NCBI RefSeq assembly: GCF_000369525.1
Contig: NZ_KB850072.1
Location: forward strand, 2,413,387 to 2,477,386
Source of the DNA: Acinetobacter higginsii
Lineage (GTDB): Bacteria > Pseudomonadota > Gammaproteobacteria > Pseudomonadales > Moraxellaceae
DNA length: 64,000 nt
Direction of reading: 5' to 3'
The position numbers and the translations under genes were made by a program. This document shows, one piece after another, positions 1 through 8,964 of this stretch. The notes below the pieces were generated by a model. That model was not told the origin of the DNA, ran no database searches, and worked only from the letters and a program-made list of their open reading frames with translations. Every line of letters starts with the position of its first letter. Within the stretch, counting starts at the first letter, position 1.

Positions 1-4
1 ATTT

Positions 5-79
5 AGGGGCGTCGCCAAGTGGTAAGGCACCGGGTTTTGATCTCGGCATCCGTTGGTTCGAATCCAGCCGCCCCTGCCA
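5..79 (+). tRNA. tRNA-Gln (TTG), copy 1
   Basis: A complete 75-nt tRNA with a 7-bp acceptor stem (AGGGGCG/CGCCCCT), G73 discriminator and encoded CCA. The seven-base anticodon loop TTTTGAT gives anticodon TTG. It is identical to the two copies downstream. Its promoter lies left of the window. Confidence 0.97.
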
Positions 80-97
80 TTACATAGTATCGAATTT

Positions 98-172
98 AGG
101 GGCGTCGCCAAGTGGTAAGGCACCGGGTTTTGATCTCGGCATCCGTTGGTTCGAATCCAGCCGCCCCTGCCA
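98..172 (+). tRNA. tRNA-Gln (TTG), copy 2
   Basis: Identical to copy 1 over all 75 nt, including CCA. Only 18 nt separate it from copy 1, so the two are probably cut from one precursor. Both copies are preceded by the same ATTT. Confidence 0.97.
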
Positions 173-216
173 TATCTTAGACAGACTTGTTTTATATTGA
201 TATTTGCTCAAATATA

Positions 217-245
217 TTGACATTATCTTTTAAAACCTTTAAAGT
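217..245 (+). promoter_or_regulatory. candidate sigma-70 promoter for tRNA-Gln copy 3 and prs
   Basis: A perfect -35 hexamer TTGACA (217-222), a 17-nt spacer and a -10-like TAAAGT (240-245, 4 of 6 matches). The start would fall just before the third tRNA at 257. It lies in the AT-rich 84-nt gap after copy 2 and could serve copy 3 and prs apart from the first two tRNAs. Confidence 0.5.
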
Positions 246-256
246 TCTGCCGCATT

Positions 257-331
257 AGGGGCGTCGCCAAGTGGTAAGGCACCGGGTTTTGATCTCGGCA
301 TCCGTTGGTTCGAATCCAGCCGCCCCTGCCA
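257..331 (+). tRNA. tRNA-Gln (TTG), copy 3
   Basis: The third identical 75-nt copy with encoded CCA. It ends 37 nt before the prs start codon, with no terminator in between, so tRNA and prs are likely cotranscribed and separated by tRNA processing. Confidence 0.97.
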
Positions 332-368
332 TCCAAATTCATTATAAGCCAACCGCCAAGGGTGCTTC

Positions 369-1322
369 ATGCCCAATCTTGTCGTTTTTAGTGGAAGTGC
401 TCATCCACATTTCGCTCAAAAAGTCGTAAGCCATTTACATATTCCTTTAGGTGCTGCTTCTGTTAGCAAGTTCTCTGATGGTGAAATTTCAGTTGAAATT
501 ACTGAGAATGTTCGTGGTAAAGACGTTTTTGTCGTCCAGTCTACTTGTGCCCCTACCAATGATAACCTAATGGAAATCTTGGTGATGGCTGATGCTTTGC
601 GTCGTGCAAGTGCTGGTCGTATCACTGCTGTCATTCCTTACTTTGGTTATGCTCGCCAAGATCGTCGTCCACGCTCTGCTCGTGTACCGATTACTGCGAA
701 AGTTGTTGCAGACATGCTGACAACTGTTGGTATTGACCGTGTAGTAATGATTGACTTGCACGCAGACCAAATTCAAGGTTTCTTCGATATCCCAGTTGAT
801 AACATCTACGGTACGCCAGCATTACTCGCTGACCTACGCCAGCAACAACACCACAATCTTGTGGTTGTTTCGCCTGACGTTGGTGGTGTGGTTCGTGCCC
901 GTGCTGTTGCTAAACAAATGGGTGATATCGATTTGGCTATCATTGATAAACGTCGTCAAAAAGCAAATGAATCACAAGTGATGCATTTGATTGGTGATGT
1001 TAAAGATCGCGACTGTGTGATCGTCGATGACATGGTAGATACAGCAGGTACGCTTTGCAAAGCGGCCGATGCACTAAAACAATTTGGTGCTCGTCGTGTT
1101 GTTGCTTATGCAACTCACCCTGTTTTATCTGGCAAAGCCATTGATAACCTTCGTAACTCTGTCATTGATGAACTTGTTGTTACTGACACAATTCCTCTTT
1201 CAGATGAAGCACTAAGCTTAGGTAAAATTCGCCAAGTTTCTGTTGCTAGCATGGTTGCTGAAACAATTCGTCGTATCAATAACGAAGAATCTATTAGCGC
1301 AATGTTCGATAGTTATCTATAA
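369..1322 (+). CDS. prs: ribose-phosphate pyrophosphokinase (PRPP synthetase)
   Basis: Makes 5-phosphoribosyl diphosphate from ribose 5-phosphate and ATP, the cytoplasmic precursor of purines, pyrimidines, histidine, tryptophan and NAD. At 317 residues it has the usual bacterial length. Visible landmarks are the flexible catalytic loop [18 protein letters not shown] near residues 94-110, the [11 protein letters not shown] segment near 130, and the PRPP-binding loop DDMVDTAGT near 218-226. AAGGGTG upstream of the ATG is a good ribosome binding site. The gene follows the third tRNA-Gln and ends at a strong hairpin terminator, so rplY and pth have their own promoter or depend on readthrough. Confidence 0.98.
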   Translation: MPNLVVFSGSAHPHFAQKVVSHLHIPLGAASVSKFSDGEISVEITENVRGKDVFVVQSTCAPTNDNLMEILVMADALRRASAGRITAVIPYFGYARQDRRPRSARVPITAKVVADMLTTVGIDRVVMIDLHADQIQGFFDIPVDNIYGTPALLADLRQQQHHNLVVVSPDVGGVVRARAVAKQMGDIDLAIIDKRRQKANESQVMHLIGDVKDRDCVIVDDMVDTAGTLCKAADALKQFGARRVVAYATHPVLSGKAIDNLRNSVIDELVVTDTIPLSDEALSLGKIRQVSVASMVAETIRRINNEESISAMFDSYL

Positions 1323-1341
1323 TAGCCCAGCTTTTTTTCTT

Positions 1342-1365
1342 AAACCCTAGCTCGCTAGGGTTTTT
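1342..1365 (+). terminator. prs terminator
   Basis: A perfect 9-bp stem (AAACCCTAG / CTAGGGTTT) with a CTCG loop runs into a short T tract, 20 nt after the prs stop codon. Confidence 0.85.
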
Positions 1366-1419
1366 CTATCACTAAACTGGTCGCAAGTTTAGTTACTCAA
1401 ACTCAATGAGGATATGCCC

Positions 1420-1716
1420 ATGGCAAACTTCGTATTAAACGCTCAAGCACGTGAAGTAGCACAACAAGGGAAAGGTTCGAGCCGCCGCCTTCGCCACGCT
1501 GCTCAAATCCCAGCAATCATCTATGGTGGTAGCGCTGAGCCTGTAGCCGTTACTTTAGAGCTTCGTGAAATCGTTAAAGCTTTAGAAAACAACGCTTTCT
1601 TCGAAGAAGTTATCGAAATCAAAATCGGTGACAAAGTTGAAAACGTTAAAATCCAAGCGTTACAACGCCACCCTGCTAAAAACACGCCTATGCACGCTGA
1701 CTTCAAACGCGCATAA
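1420..1716 (+). CDS. rplY: 50S ribosomal protein L25
   Basis: A 5S rRNA-binding protein of the large ribosomal subunit. The 98-residue product is the short, L25-only form without the C-terminal CTC/TL5 extension. It opens with MANFVLNAQ and carries the family segment around IPAIIYGG. An earlier ATG at 1414 would add two residues. The Shine-Dalgarno GAGGA (1408-1412) is only one base from that ATG but seven bases from the ATG at 1420, so I chose 1420. The gene is followed after 19 nt by pth, a common gammaproteobacterial pairing of two translation-maintenance genes. Confidence 0.95.
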   Translation: MANFVLNAQAREVAQQGKGSSRRLRHAAQIPAIIYGGSAEPVAVTLELREIVKALENNAFFEEVIEIKIGDKVENVKIQALQRHPAKNTPMHADFKRA

Positions 1717-1735
1717 GTGTTAAAGGCGTAAATTA

Positions 1736-2317
1736 GTGTCAAATATTTCGCTAATTGTTGGTTTGGGCAATCCTGGAAAGGAATATGCCCAAACCCGCCA
1801 TAATGCAGGTTTCTGGTTCGTTGAACAGCTTGCAGATCGTTATGGCATTTCTTTAAAAGCTGATCCAAAGTTTCATGGATACAGTGGTCGTGGCCAAATC
1901 GAAGGTCATGATGTCCGTTTATTACTTCCTACCACTTTTATGAACCGTTCTGGTCAAAGTGTTGTCCCTTTCGCTAAATTTTATCAAGTTGCACCTGAAG
2001 CAATCCTGATTGCGCATGATGAACTGGATATGAATCCTGGCATTATTCGTTTGAAAACAGGTGGCGGACACGGTGGACATAATGGTCTCCGCGATATCGT
2101 CCCGCATATCGGTGCTAATTTCCATCGTCTACGTATTGGAATTGGTCATCCGGGTGCCAAAGAACGCGTTTCTGGTCATGTGCTTGGTAAAGCGCCTAGC
2201 AGTGAACAAGGCTTAATGGATGCAGCCATTGACCATGCCCTATCTCAAGTGAAAATGCTTGTTGATGGACAAGTGTCACAGGCAATGAATCAAATTAACG
2301 CTTACAAACCCGCTTAA
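1736..2317 (+). CDS. pth: peptidyl-tRNA hydrolase
   Basis: Recycles tRNA by hydrolysing peptidyl-tRNA that drops off ribosomes. The 193-residue length is typical. The N-terminus has GLGNPG (Asn12) and RHNAGF with the catalytic His22. The family segments TFMNRSG, AHDELD and the GGGHGGHNGLRD loop are all present. Translation starts at GTG (1736) after an AAAGG-type ribosome binding site in the 19-nt gap behind rplY, so the two are probably cotranscribed. No clear T-tailed terminator follows; the 139-nt gap to panD holds only small inverted repeats. Confidence 0.97.
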   Translation: MSNISLIVGLGNPGKEYAQTRHNAGFWFVEQLADRYGISLKADPKFHGYSGRGQIEGHDVRLLLPTTFMNRSGQSVVPFAKFYQVAPEAILIAHDELDMNPGIIRLKTGGGHGGHNGLRDIVPHIGANFHRLRIGIGHPGAKERVSGHVLGKAPSSEQGLMDAAIDHALSQVKMLVDGQVSQAMNQINAYKPA

Positions 2318-2456
2318 ACTGAATTGTTGATCAATCCCGCTTGCCATATTGCATTTTTAAGCGCAAAATGCGCATCAAACCGCCTATAGCCCGCGGAAAA
2401 CGTGACAAGTCAACCATAAGATAATCATCTTAGGTCTTACTCAGGAGACGCTAGCC

Positions 2457-2837
2457 ATGCTATCTCGTTTATTAAAATGTAAAATTCACCGTGCAGTTGT
2501 GACTCATGCAGAGCTTCATTATGAAGGTTCTTGTGCAATTGATGGCGTATTAATGGACTTAGCAGGGATTCGTGAATACGAAGAAATCCACATATGGAAC
2601 GTCACTAACGGCAAACGTTTCACCACCTATGCAATCCGTGGTGAAGATGACTCAGGTATTATTTCAGTGAATGGTGGCGCAGCCCATCAAGCTGATGTTG
2701 GTGATTTAGTGATTATTGCGACTTTCGGTGACTTTACTGAAGTCGAAGCCAATCTTCACAAACCACGTTTAGTTTATGCAAACCCAGACAATACAGTGAA
2801 CCACACTGCAAACTGTATTCCTGTACAAATTGCATAA
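2457..2837 (+). CDS. panD: aspartate 1-decarboxylase precursor
   Basis: Converts L-aspartate to beta-alanine for pantothenate and coenzyme A synthesis. The 126-residue proenzyme has Gly24-Ser25 in YEGSCAIDG. Self-cleavage there makes the beta chain and an alpha chain whose N-terminal pyruvoyl group is the cofactor. The catalytic Lys9 (KCKIHR) is present. AGGAG upstream gives a good ribosome binding site. It stands alone between pth and the patatin gene, with its own terminator; coaX at the far right end of the window acts later in the same CoA pathway. Confidence 0.97.
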   Translation: MLSRLLKCKIHRAVVTHAELHYEGSCAIDGVLMDLAGIREYEEIHIWNVTNGKRFTTYAIRGEDDSGIISVNGGAAHQADVGDLVIIATFGDFTEVEANLHKPRLVYANPDNTVNHTANCIPVQIA

Positions 2838-2854
2838 GACCTATAAAGATTCTC

Positions 2855-2885
2855 AAAAAGCCAGTCAATATGAACTGGCTTTTTT
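2855..2885 (+). terminator. panD terminator
   Basis: An 11-bp stem (AAAAAGCCAGT / ACTGGCTTTTT) with an 8-nt loop and terminal T run, 18 nt after panD. Confidence 0.85.
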
Positions 2886-3025
2886 ATTGCACAAACACAG
2901 CCCATTCATCCTCTAGGGCAAAATACAAAAACACTGAAAAATAAGGCCAAGTTTTACGCAAGCAAACTTGTAAAATAGCACCAAAATTTGTTCAATAAGA
3001 AGACAATAATGATAATTTGAACAAT

Positions 3026-4816
3026 ATGGATATTACTCATCTTCTTAGCAAAGTTAGCCTCTTTGCTGATTCCGATCACACCACCCTAGAAAGCTTGGTG
3101 CCTCACTGTCATATTCGTCATTTACAAACAGGACAGCAGCTTTATTGTGCACATGATATTGCCGATTATGTGTATATTGTTGCTTATGGTCGGGTCAAAT
3201 TGACCACTTCGGCAGGCTTACTGACGTATTTTGGTCGCCATGATATTGTTGGCGAAACAGGTGTCATTTCCAATCAACCTCATCAAGGTACAGTCAATGC
3301 AGTCCGTGACACTGCTCTACTCGGTATTCCACAACAACAATTTCTAGATTTCATTCACCAACACCCCAAAGTGTTATTTGCTTTATCTCGACTCATCATT
3401 CACCGCTCGCAACCCGAATTACAACATTGTCATGCAATGGGACACAGTCGTACACTTTCAGTAATTCCTGTATCCGCACATATCCCTGCCACACATCTGG
3501 CAGAAAAACTGACCGAGCACTTACAACGTTGGCCTCAAGTTCGTTTAGTCACTGCTGCACATATTGATGCGTTATTTGGGGTAGGTTTTAGCCAAACCCC
3601 ATTAGATTACAGTAGTGAAGATTTAAAACTACGCCAATGGCTGGCCAATTTAGAGGAAAAACACTGTTATGTACTCTATGCTGCGGATTGCAGTGATGAT
3701 GAATGGTCGAAACGCTGTTTACATCAAGCTGATCGAATATTGATTTTGGCGGAGGCCAACCAAACACCCACTCAAACCAGACTATCGGATGTATTGAATC
3801 AGCATGATTGGCAAAGTCCAATTGAATTGGTTTTACTGCGTTCCGAAGGAGACCCATCTCCGCATACATTGATTTGGAAACAGCTCTATCATGCCCGCGC
3901 CCACTACTTTATTCACCCATGGGCACAGGCCGATATCTGCGCCGTCGCTCGTCAGATCTCCAGCCAAGGCGTTGGCTTGGTACTTGGTGGTGGTGGTGCA
4001 CGTGGCTTTGCCCATATTGGTTTAATTCGTGCGCTTGAACAACTACATATCCCGATTGATATTGTTGGGGGCACCAGTATGGGGGCATTTGTGGCGGCGC
4101 TAGTCGCCTGTGGTTTTGATAGTGTGGAAATGACCCATATTGCTTATGAAACTTTTGTCGCACGAAATTACCTCAATGATTACACCATGCCTCGCGTTTC
4201 ACTGATTCGTGGGCAACGTTTCCATACCCGATTACAGGCCATCTTTGGAAGTCGCAGAATTGAAGAGCTCAGACAGACCTATTACTGTATTTCAACCAAC
4301 CTTACGACAGGTCAAGCCGTGATTCATGATCAAGGTGAACTTGCGACTTGGGTCGGCACCAGTATGAGTGTACCTGGTGTGGCACCTCCCGTGGCTTGGC
4401 ATGAAAACCTGCTCTGTGATGGCGGTGTAATTAACAATCTCCCCACAGATGTTATGCAAAACTTAGAAAGAGGTACCATTATTGCCAGTAATGTGAGTCT
4501 GCATGATGATATTCGAGTACCTGGTATTGGCTTGGATGAACCTGATCAAAGTGCCTTACTCAACTGGAATAAAATCATTAAAGATAAACTGCTTCATGCG
4601 CCAAGACTGGCAGAAATCTTAATGCGGACGGCAACCCTCGCCAGCGATACCATGATTCAGACCGCGGCCATTGAGCGTGCAAATTTACATATTCGCATGC
4701 CCATTGAAGGTATCGGTATGTTTGACTGGCATAAATTAGATGAACTAATCGAACGCGGCTATGAGCATGCTCTAGAAACCTTATTGCCAATTCGAGAAAC
4801 GTTGCCTAGTGCTTAA
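3026..4816 (+). CDS. cyclic nucleotide-binding/patatin-like phospholipase fusion
   Basis: A protein of about 596 residues resembling neuropathy target esterase-type lysophospholipases. A cyclic nucleotide-binding fold covers roughly residues 8-120. A middle region of unclear role follows, then a patatin domain. Counted from an in-frame TTG at 3017, the oxyanion motif GGGGARG lies at 324-330, the nucleophile motif GTSMG has Ser354, and the dyad Asp is D468 in DGG. All catalytic residues are intact. The start could be TTG 3017 or ATG 3026; neither has a strong ribosome binding site. I see no signal peptide. The stop codon overlaps the end of the opposing gene by 4 bp. Lipid substrate and ligand cannot be told from sequence. 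Confidence 0.85.
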   Translation: MDITHLLSKVSLFADSDHTTLESLVPHCHIRHLQTGQQLYCAHDIADYVYIVAYGRVKLTTSAGLLTYFGRHDIVGETGVISNQPHQGTVNAVRDTALLGIPQQQFLDFIHQHPKVLFALSRLIIHRSQPELQHCHAMGHSRTLSVIPVSAHIPATHLAEKLTEHLQRWPQVRLVTAAHIDALFGVGFSQTPLDYSSEDLKLRQWLANLEEKHCYVLYAADCSDDEWSKRCLHQADRILILAEANQTPTQTRLSDVLNQHDWQSPIELVLLRSEGDPSPHTLIWKQLYHARAHYFIHPWAQADICAVARQISSQGVGLVLGGGGARGFAHIGLIRALEQLHIPIDIVGGTSMGAFVAALVACGFDSVEMTHIAYETFVARNYLNDYTMPRVSLIRGQRFHTRLQAIFGSRRIEELRQTYYCISTNLTTGQAVIHDQGELATWVGTSMSVPGVAPPVAWHENLLCDGGVINNLPTDVMQNLERGTIIASNVSLHDDIRVPGIGLDEPDQSALLNWNKIIKDKLLHAPRLAEILMRTATLASDTMIQTAAIERANLHIRMPIEGIGMFDWHKLDELIERGYEHALETLLPIRETLPSA

Positions 4817-5985
4817 GCCGAATGAATCTGATAACGATCCAATAGCCCATCTAAATATTGATAAGTTTCTGGATCTAATTGCTGCATATAACCATCTAGA
4901 ATACGATGACATAGCTGCTGCTTGTCGATTGGCATACGTCGCATAATATCGAAAGTAACTTCCCATTGTGAGCGTAATAATGATGCATAGGCAATATGAT
5001 GCAGGACCTGCTCATCAATTTGGGCAATCGCCGTGGCAACAACCTCCCTTGCCTCATCTTGCATATAATTCACAATGACCAACATATCCGTCCATAAATC
5101 ACAACGATCAGCCGCCTCTACAATACTCCGAATAATCTCTACTCTTCTTAATGTCGGTAAATTAGCAACAAAGCTCTGTGCTTGCGCCGACAAACAGGCC
5201 ACGACAGGCAACATGTCTTCCCACAATTGGTCTTCCTGTGTGGCTTGAATAATCGCATTCACAACGGATTCCCCTTGCTGAACCGCTAAATCACCCAGTT
5301 CCTGTTTCAGACCATAACTGATATAACTCATTAAAGCCAAAACTTTAGGCCATACCAGTCGCTGGGCTGGATCACCCACAATCAATAAGGCTTGCTCAAT
5401 GCGCTGCTTGGGCAAAACATGCACCAGATGATCGATTTGCTCTCGGGACTCAATATAAAAAGCTATTTCTAACAGATCACTTTCACTCTCGACCACTTGC
5501 GCCACATCTTGTAATACCGCATCTGACAACATACTGACAAAACGACCAATTGTCACAAAGTCCCGCTGCTCTAGTAGAACTTGAGTAATGTCGGTAATTT
5601 GATGTGTAGTAAGATAACCAAGTAGTTCTCTTGCCAATCGAGGATCTAAATAAACAGCAATTGCAGCTATGGTTTTTGCAGGTAAATGCTTCGCTATTCG
5701 ATAAGAATTTTCTGTAGATAAATACACTGCAATCTGGGCGACAATAAAGGGTTCTAAAAAGTGTTTAACCATAAAAACACTCACCCAACGTGGTAACCAA
5801 CTCACCCAGGCTGCTAGGTAACGGAAACGCTTTTTCTGCCGATTTTGTAGTCGTTCTAATATCGCAAACCGAAACTGTCTAAGGTTTTCAGGGGCCAAAG
5901 ACTGCATAAACTCTAATTCTTGCTCTGATACCTGCAAAATGCGAGCGAGCTTAATCAGCTCTGCCTGTACTGCCAATCGAGTCAT
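4813..5985 (-). CDS. conserved unknown protein, all-helical
   Basis: I do not recognise a named family. The 390-residue product is predicted almost wholly helical. It has recurring segments of the type 'IxxVLxxxxxxxxIGRFVSMLSDAVLQDV', suggesting tandem helical repeats. A basic, tryptophan-rich stretch near residues 48-75 (KKRFRYLAAWVSWLPRW) could be amphipathic and membrane-associating. No catalytic motif is evident. Its start lies one base behind the stop of the upstream 74-residue gene, whose end (GAGGG) supplies the ribosome binding site, so the two are translationally coupled. Its 3' end overlaps the patatin gene tail to tail. Confidence 0.75.
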   Translation of the reverse strand: MTRLAVQAELIKLARILQVSEQELEFMQSLAPENLRQFRFAILERLQNRQKKRFRYLAAWVSWLPRWVSVFMVKHFLEPFIVAQIAVYLSTENSYRIAKHLPAKTIAAIAVYLDPRLARELLGYLTTHQITDITQVLLEQRDFVTIGRFVSMLSDAVLQDVAQVVESESDLLEIAFYIESREQIDHLVHVLPKQRIEQALLIVGDPAQRLVWPKVLALMSYISYGLKQELGDLAVQQGESVVNAIIQATQEDQLWEDMLPVVACLSAQAQSFVANLPTLRRVEIIRSIVEAADRCDLWTDMLVIVNYMQDEAREVVATAIAQIDEQVLHHIAYASLLRSQWEVTFDIMRRMPIDKQQLCHRILDGYMQQLDPETYQYLDGLLDRYQIHSA

Positions 5986-5986
5986 G

Positions 5987-6211
5987 CTATTCCCTCATTT
6001 TATTTTTTCGAAACAGCCAACGAAGGAAAAAAGGTGTTTGGTACACACTACGATTCATTTTCTGATCTTCATTTTTGATGGCCTGTTGTAATTGTTGATT
6101 GAGCCAAGCCAAATCATGATTAGAAAGTTGTGAAAATGGCTGAAGACTCATCACAGGCCGACGTAATTGTTGTGCCAATCGTTCTAATTCTGTCTTATCT
6201 GCTTGCTCCAT
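5987..6211 (-). CDS. small unknown protein, 74 residues
   Basis: A short charged protein with a Q-rich helical middle and a basic, aromatic C-terminus (FFLRWLFRKNK). It lies directly upstream of, and is coupled to, the 390-residue unknown gene. No family is recognised. The coupling and clean spacing support it as a real gene. It is likely the first gene of a two-gene operon, with its promoter in the 190-nt gap before the FMN riboswitch. Confidence 0.6.
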   Translation of the reverse strand: MEQADKTELERLAQQLRRPVMSLQPFSQLSNHDLAWLNQQLQQAIKNEDQKMNRSVYQTPFFLRWLFRKNKMRE

Positions 6212-6383
6212 TTATCGACTCCCTGAATTATTGTTGTTTTATCTTTTGAGTGTATGCTCAATTTAAATCCATTGCCAGTTTCACAGATCGATAGAAAAAC
6301 TAGAGCTACTTCCCAGCAATTTTTTTCATTTTTATAGAACGATTCATTCTATAAAAAGTTGCCTTTTCTCATAAAAATCTGGC

Positions 6384-6389
6384 TATAAT
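6384..6389 (+). promoter_or_regulatory. -10 element of the ribB riboswitch transcript
   Basis: A perfect TATAAT 11-16 nt before the riboswitch. A TTGCCT at 6359-6364 is a possible -35, though the spacer would be a long 19 nt. Confidence 0.6.
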
Positions 6390-6399
6390 CAAGGCACAT

Positions 6400-6551
6400 C
6401 GCTTCAGGGCGGGGTGTAATTCCCCACCGGTGGTAAGTTAGGCATTCTAATCAAATGACCTAATCAGCCCACGAGCCTGTATATATTTTTATATACTCGC
6501 AGATTTGGTGAGAGACCAAAGCCGACGGTATAGTCCGGATGAAAGAAGACG
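6400..6551 (+). ncRNA. FMN riboswitch (RFN element)
   Basis: The conserved FMN aptamer is readable in full: AGGGCGGGGTGTAATTCCCC, ACCGGTGGTAA, AGCCCACGAGC, GATTTGGTGAGAGACC, AAAGCCGACGGTATAGTCC and the closing GGATGAAAGAAGA. The variable arm is a GTATATA/TATATAC hairpin. It binds flavin mononucleotide and lies in the leader of ribB, so flavin excess should lower expression. A GC-poor hairpin followed by T-rich sequence (about 6560-6587) is the likely expression platform. Confidence 0.97.
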
Positions 6552-6559
6552 AAACCACT

Positions 6560-6587
6560 GAAACACGCTTTTTTGCGTTGTTTTTGT
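6560..6587 (+). terminator. putative riboswitch expression-platform terminator
   Basis: AACACGC and GCGTTGTT flank a T-rich loop and can pair with one bulge, followed directly by TTTTTG. It sits between the aptamer and the ribB start, where a transcription attenuator is expected. Pairing is short, so the assignment is tentative. Confidence 0.4.
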
Positions 6588-6653
6588 GCACGCTTATTTT
6601 TTACATCAGTCCTGAAATGTTCAACCGTATCCAATTTACGAGAGCGTTTCATT

Positions 6654-7313
6654 ATGTCTAGTTTAATCCAACCCGAACTTTTCTTTTCAGCCCTTTCCCC
6701 TGCTGAACAACGTATTCAACAAGCTTTAGAAGATATCCGCCAAGGCAAACCTGTATTGGTGATGGATGATTTTGATCGTGAAAACGAAGCTGACTTGATT
6801 ATTGCTGCTGAAACTTTAACTGTCGAAACCATGGCGCAAATGATTCGTGATGGTTCAGGTATTGTTTGCTTATGCTTAACAGAAGCCTTAGCTGATCATT
6901 TAGAACTTCCACCCATGGTCGTCGACAATTCCAGCCAATTTAAAACAGCATTTACAGTAACGATTGAAGCGGCACAAGGTGTAACCACAGGCGTGTCTGC
7001 CAAAGACCGTGTCACCACTGTTTTAGCTGCAACCAAAGATGGCGCAGTAGCGAGTGACTTAAGCCGTCCAGGTCATGTATTTCCTTTACGTGCGCGTGAA
7101 GGCGGTGTGTTAAGCCGTCGTGGTCACACGGAAGGTACAATTGATTTAGCACGTCTAGCAGGTTTAAAACCATCTGGGGTATTGTGTGAATTGACCAATC
7201 CTGATGGCTCTATGGCTTCTGGTATTCAAGTGCTTGCTTATGCACAAACCCATGGTTTAACTGTGATTAGCATTGAAGAACTGGTGCAATACCGCTTAAA
7301 ACACAATGTCTAA
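6654..7313 (+). CDS. ribB: 3,4-dihydroxy-2-butanone 4-phosphate synthase
   Basis: Converts ribulose 5-phosphate to dihydroxybutanone phosphate and formate for riboflavin synthesis. The 219-residue product is the monofunctional form; there is no GTP cyclohydrolase II domain. The metal-binding acidic loop [10 protein letters not shown] is at residues 38-47, and the active-site segments [10 protein letters not shown] and [10 protein letters not shown] follow. An upstream in-frame ATG at 6573 would add 27 residues, but it lies inside the leader next to the expression platform and has no good ribosome binding site, so I use 6654. Regulation is by the FMN riboswitch. A bidirectional terminator follows. 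Confidence 0.97.
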   Translation: MSSLIQPELFFSALSPAEQRIQQALEDIRQGKPVLVMDDFDRENEADLIIAAETLTVETMAQMIRDGSGIVCLCLTEALADHLELPPMVVDNSSQFKTAFTVTIEAAQGVTTGVSAKDRVTTVLAATKDGAVASDLSRPGHVFPLRAREGGVLSRRGHTEGTIDLARLAGLKPSGVLCELTNPDGSMASGIQVLAYAQTHGLTVISIEELVQYRLKHNV

Positions 7314-7322
7314 TTAGAGATA

Positions 7323-7350
7323 AAAAAGCCTCGAATCATCGAGGCTTTTT
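7323..7350. terminator. bidirectional terminator between ribB and the HAD gene
   Basis: A perfect 12-bp stem (AAAAAGCCTCGA / TCGAGGCTTTTT) with an ATCA loop. Its A and T runs serve both converging genes. Confidence 0.9.
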
Positions 7351-7360
7351 ACAATTCGTT

Positions 7361-8035
7361 TTATGAAACTTTTCGCTCGGCGTTCAATTCAGCAACAGCT
7401 TCAATCAACTGACTAAATTGCGAAATTTGGGTCACAGGTTGTGCTTGAGCCAACTCTTCTGCCGTGCCATAACCATAATTCACAGCAATGGTTTCAATGC
7501 CATTGGCACGCGCACCGATGATGTCGTATTGACGATCACCCACCATAATACATTGCCGTGCATCTAACTGCTGTTGTTCCAGAATATAAGCGATTAAATC
7601 CGCCTTATTGGTTCTCTCACCAGTCAATTCACTGCCATACATTTCGGTAAAATATCGAGCTAGATCAAAATGAATCAAAATTTGCTTCGCATAAACTGTA
7701 GGCTTTGCTGTTGCCAAAAACAAAGCATAGCCTTGTGATTGCAATTGCTGCAAAGTCTCAACGACCGATGGATATACTTCATTTTCAAATAAACCAGTCA
7801 CTGAGAAACGCTCACGATAAGCCAGCAATGCCTGCTCAGCCAGATCATCATCTTGAGTATTCAGTAATTTTGCCAGAGATGCTTTTAAAGGTGGGCCAAT
7901 AGTCCAGTCTAGATCGACCTCATCAGCTACGGGCTGACCTAATTTTTCTAGCGCAAAACGAATTGAACCATGAATTCCAGTTTTAGGATCGGTTAAGGTT
8001 CCATCTAAATCAATGAGAATATTTTTGATCGTCAT
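7361..8035 (-). CDS. HAD-superfamily hydrolase, phosphoglycolate phosphatase-like
   Basis: The 224-residue protein has the haloacid dehalogenase motifs in order: DLDGTLTD near residues 9-16 with the nucleophile and acid aspartates, ATAKP around 109, a conserved lysine near 145, and GDRQYDIIGARANG near 167. Length and the cap inserted after motif I fit the Gph/PGP subgroup. It could be phosphoglycolate phosphatase or a broad sugar-phosphate or nucleotidase enzyme; HAD substrates cannot be assigned from motifs alone. It diverges from thiD across a 93-nt gap. Confidence 0.85.
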   Translation of the reverse strand: MTIKNILIDLDGTLTDPKTGIHGSIRFALEKLGQPVADEVDLDWTIGPPLKASLAKLLNTQDDDLAEQALLAYRERFSVTGLFENEVYPSVVETLQQLQSQGYALFLATAKPTVYAKQILIHFDLARYFTEMYGSELTGERTNKADLIAYILEQQQLDARQCIMVGDRQYDIIGARANGIETIAVNYGYGTAEELAQAQPVTQISQFSQLIEAVAELNAERKVS

Positions 8036-8068
8036 TCGCTCAATCTCTTACAGTCTTACACAACACAG

Positions 8069-8087
8069 TCGAGAGTTTCTCGAAACT
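8069..8087. promoter_or_regulatory. overlapping palindromes in the HAD-thiD divergent region
   Basis: TCGAGA-GTT-TCTCGA (8069-8083) overlaps AGTTTC-TC-GAAACT (8074-8087), close to a TATACT -10-like box at 8092-8097. This could be an operator for thiD, but no known regulator is matched. Confidence 0.25.
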
Positions 8088-8116
8088 TCCCTATACTACA
8101 GTAGATTGCAGAATAA

Positions 8117-8896
<780 letters not shown>

Positions 8897-8924
8897 AGCA
8901 TCCCTGAACAAATGAATCTTTAAT

Positions 8925-8952
8925 AAAAAAGGCGCATCTCGCGCCTTTTTTT
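8925..8952. terminator. bidirectional terminator between thiD and the LysM gene
   Basis: An 11-bp stem (AAAAAAGGCGC / GCGCCTTTTTT) with a 5-nt loop, T-tailed on both strands. Confidence 0.9.
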
Positions 8953-8964
8953 ATTTCGGATCAA

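Noticed and set aside
1521..1868. A 115-codon minus-strand ORF across rplY and pth
   Set aside because: It is antisense to two certain genes and has no protein-like features or start signal.
6573..6653. An upstream ATG extending ribB by 27 residues
   Set aside because: It lies in the riboswitch leader region and the residues are not RibB-like; the ATG at 6654 gives the family length.
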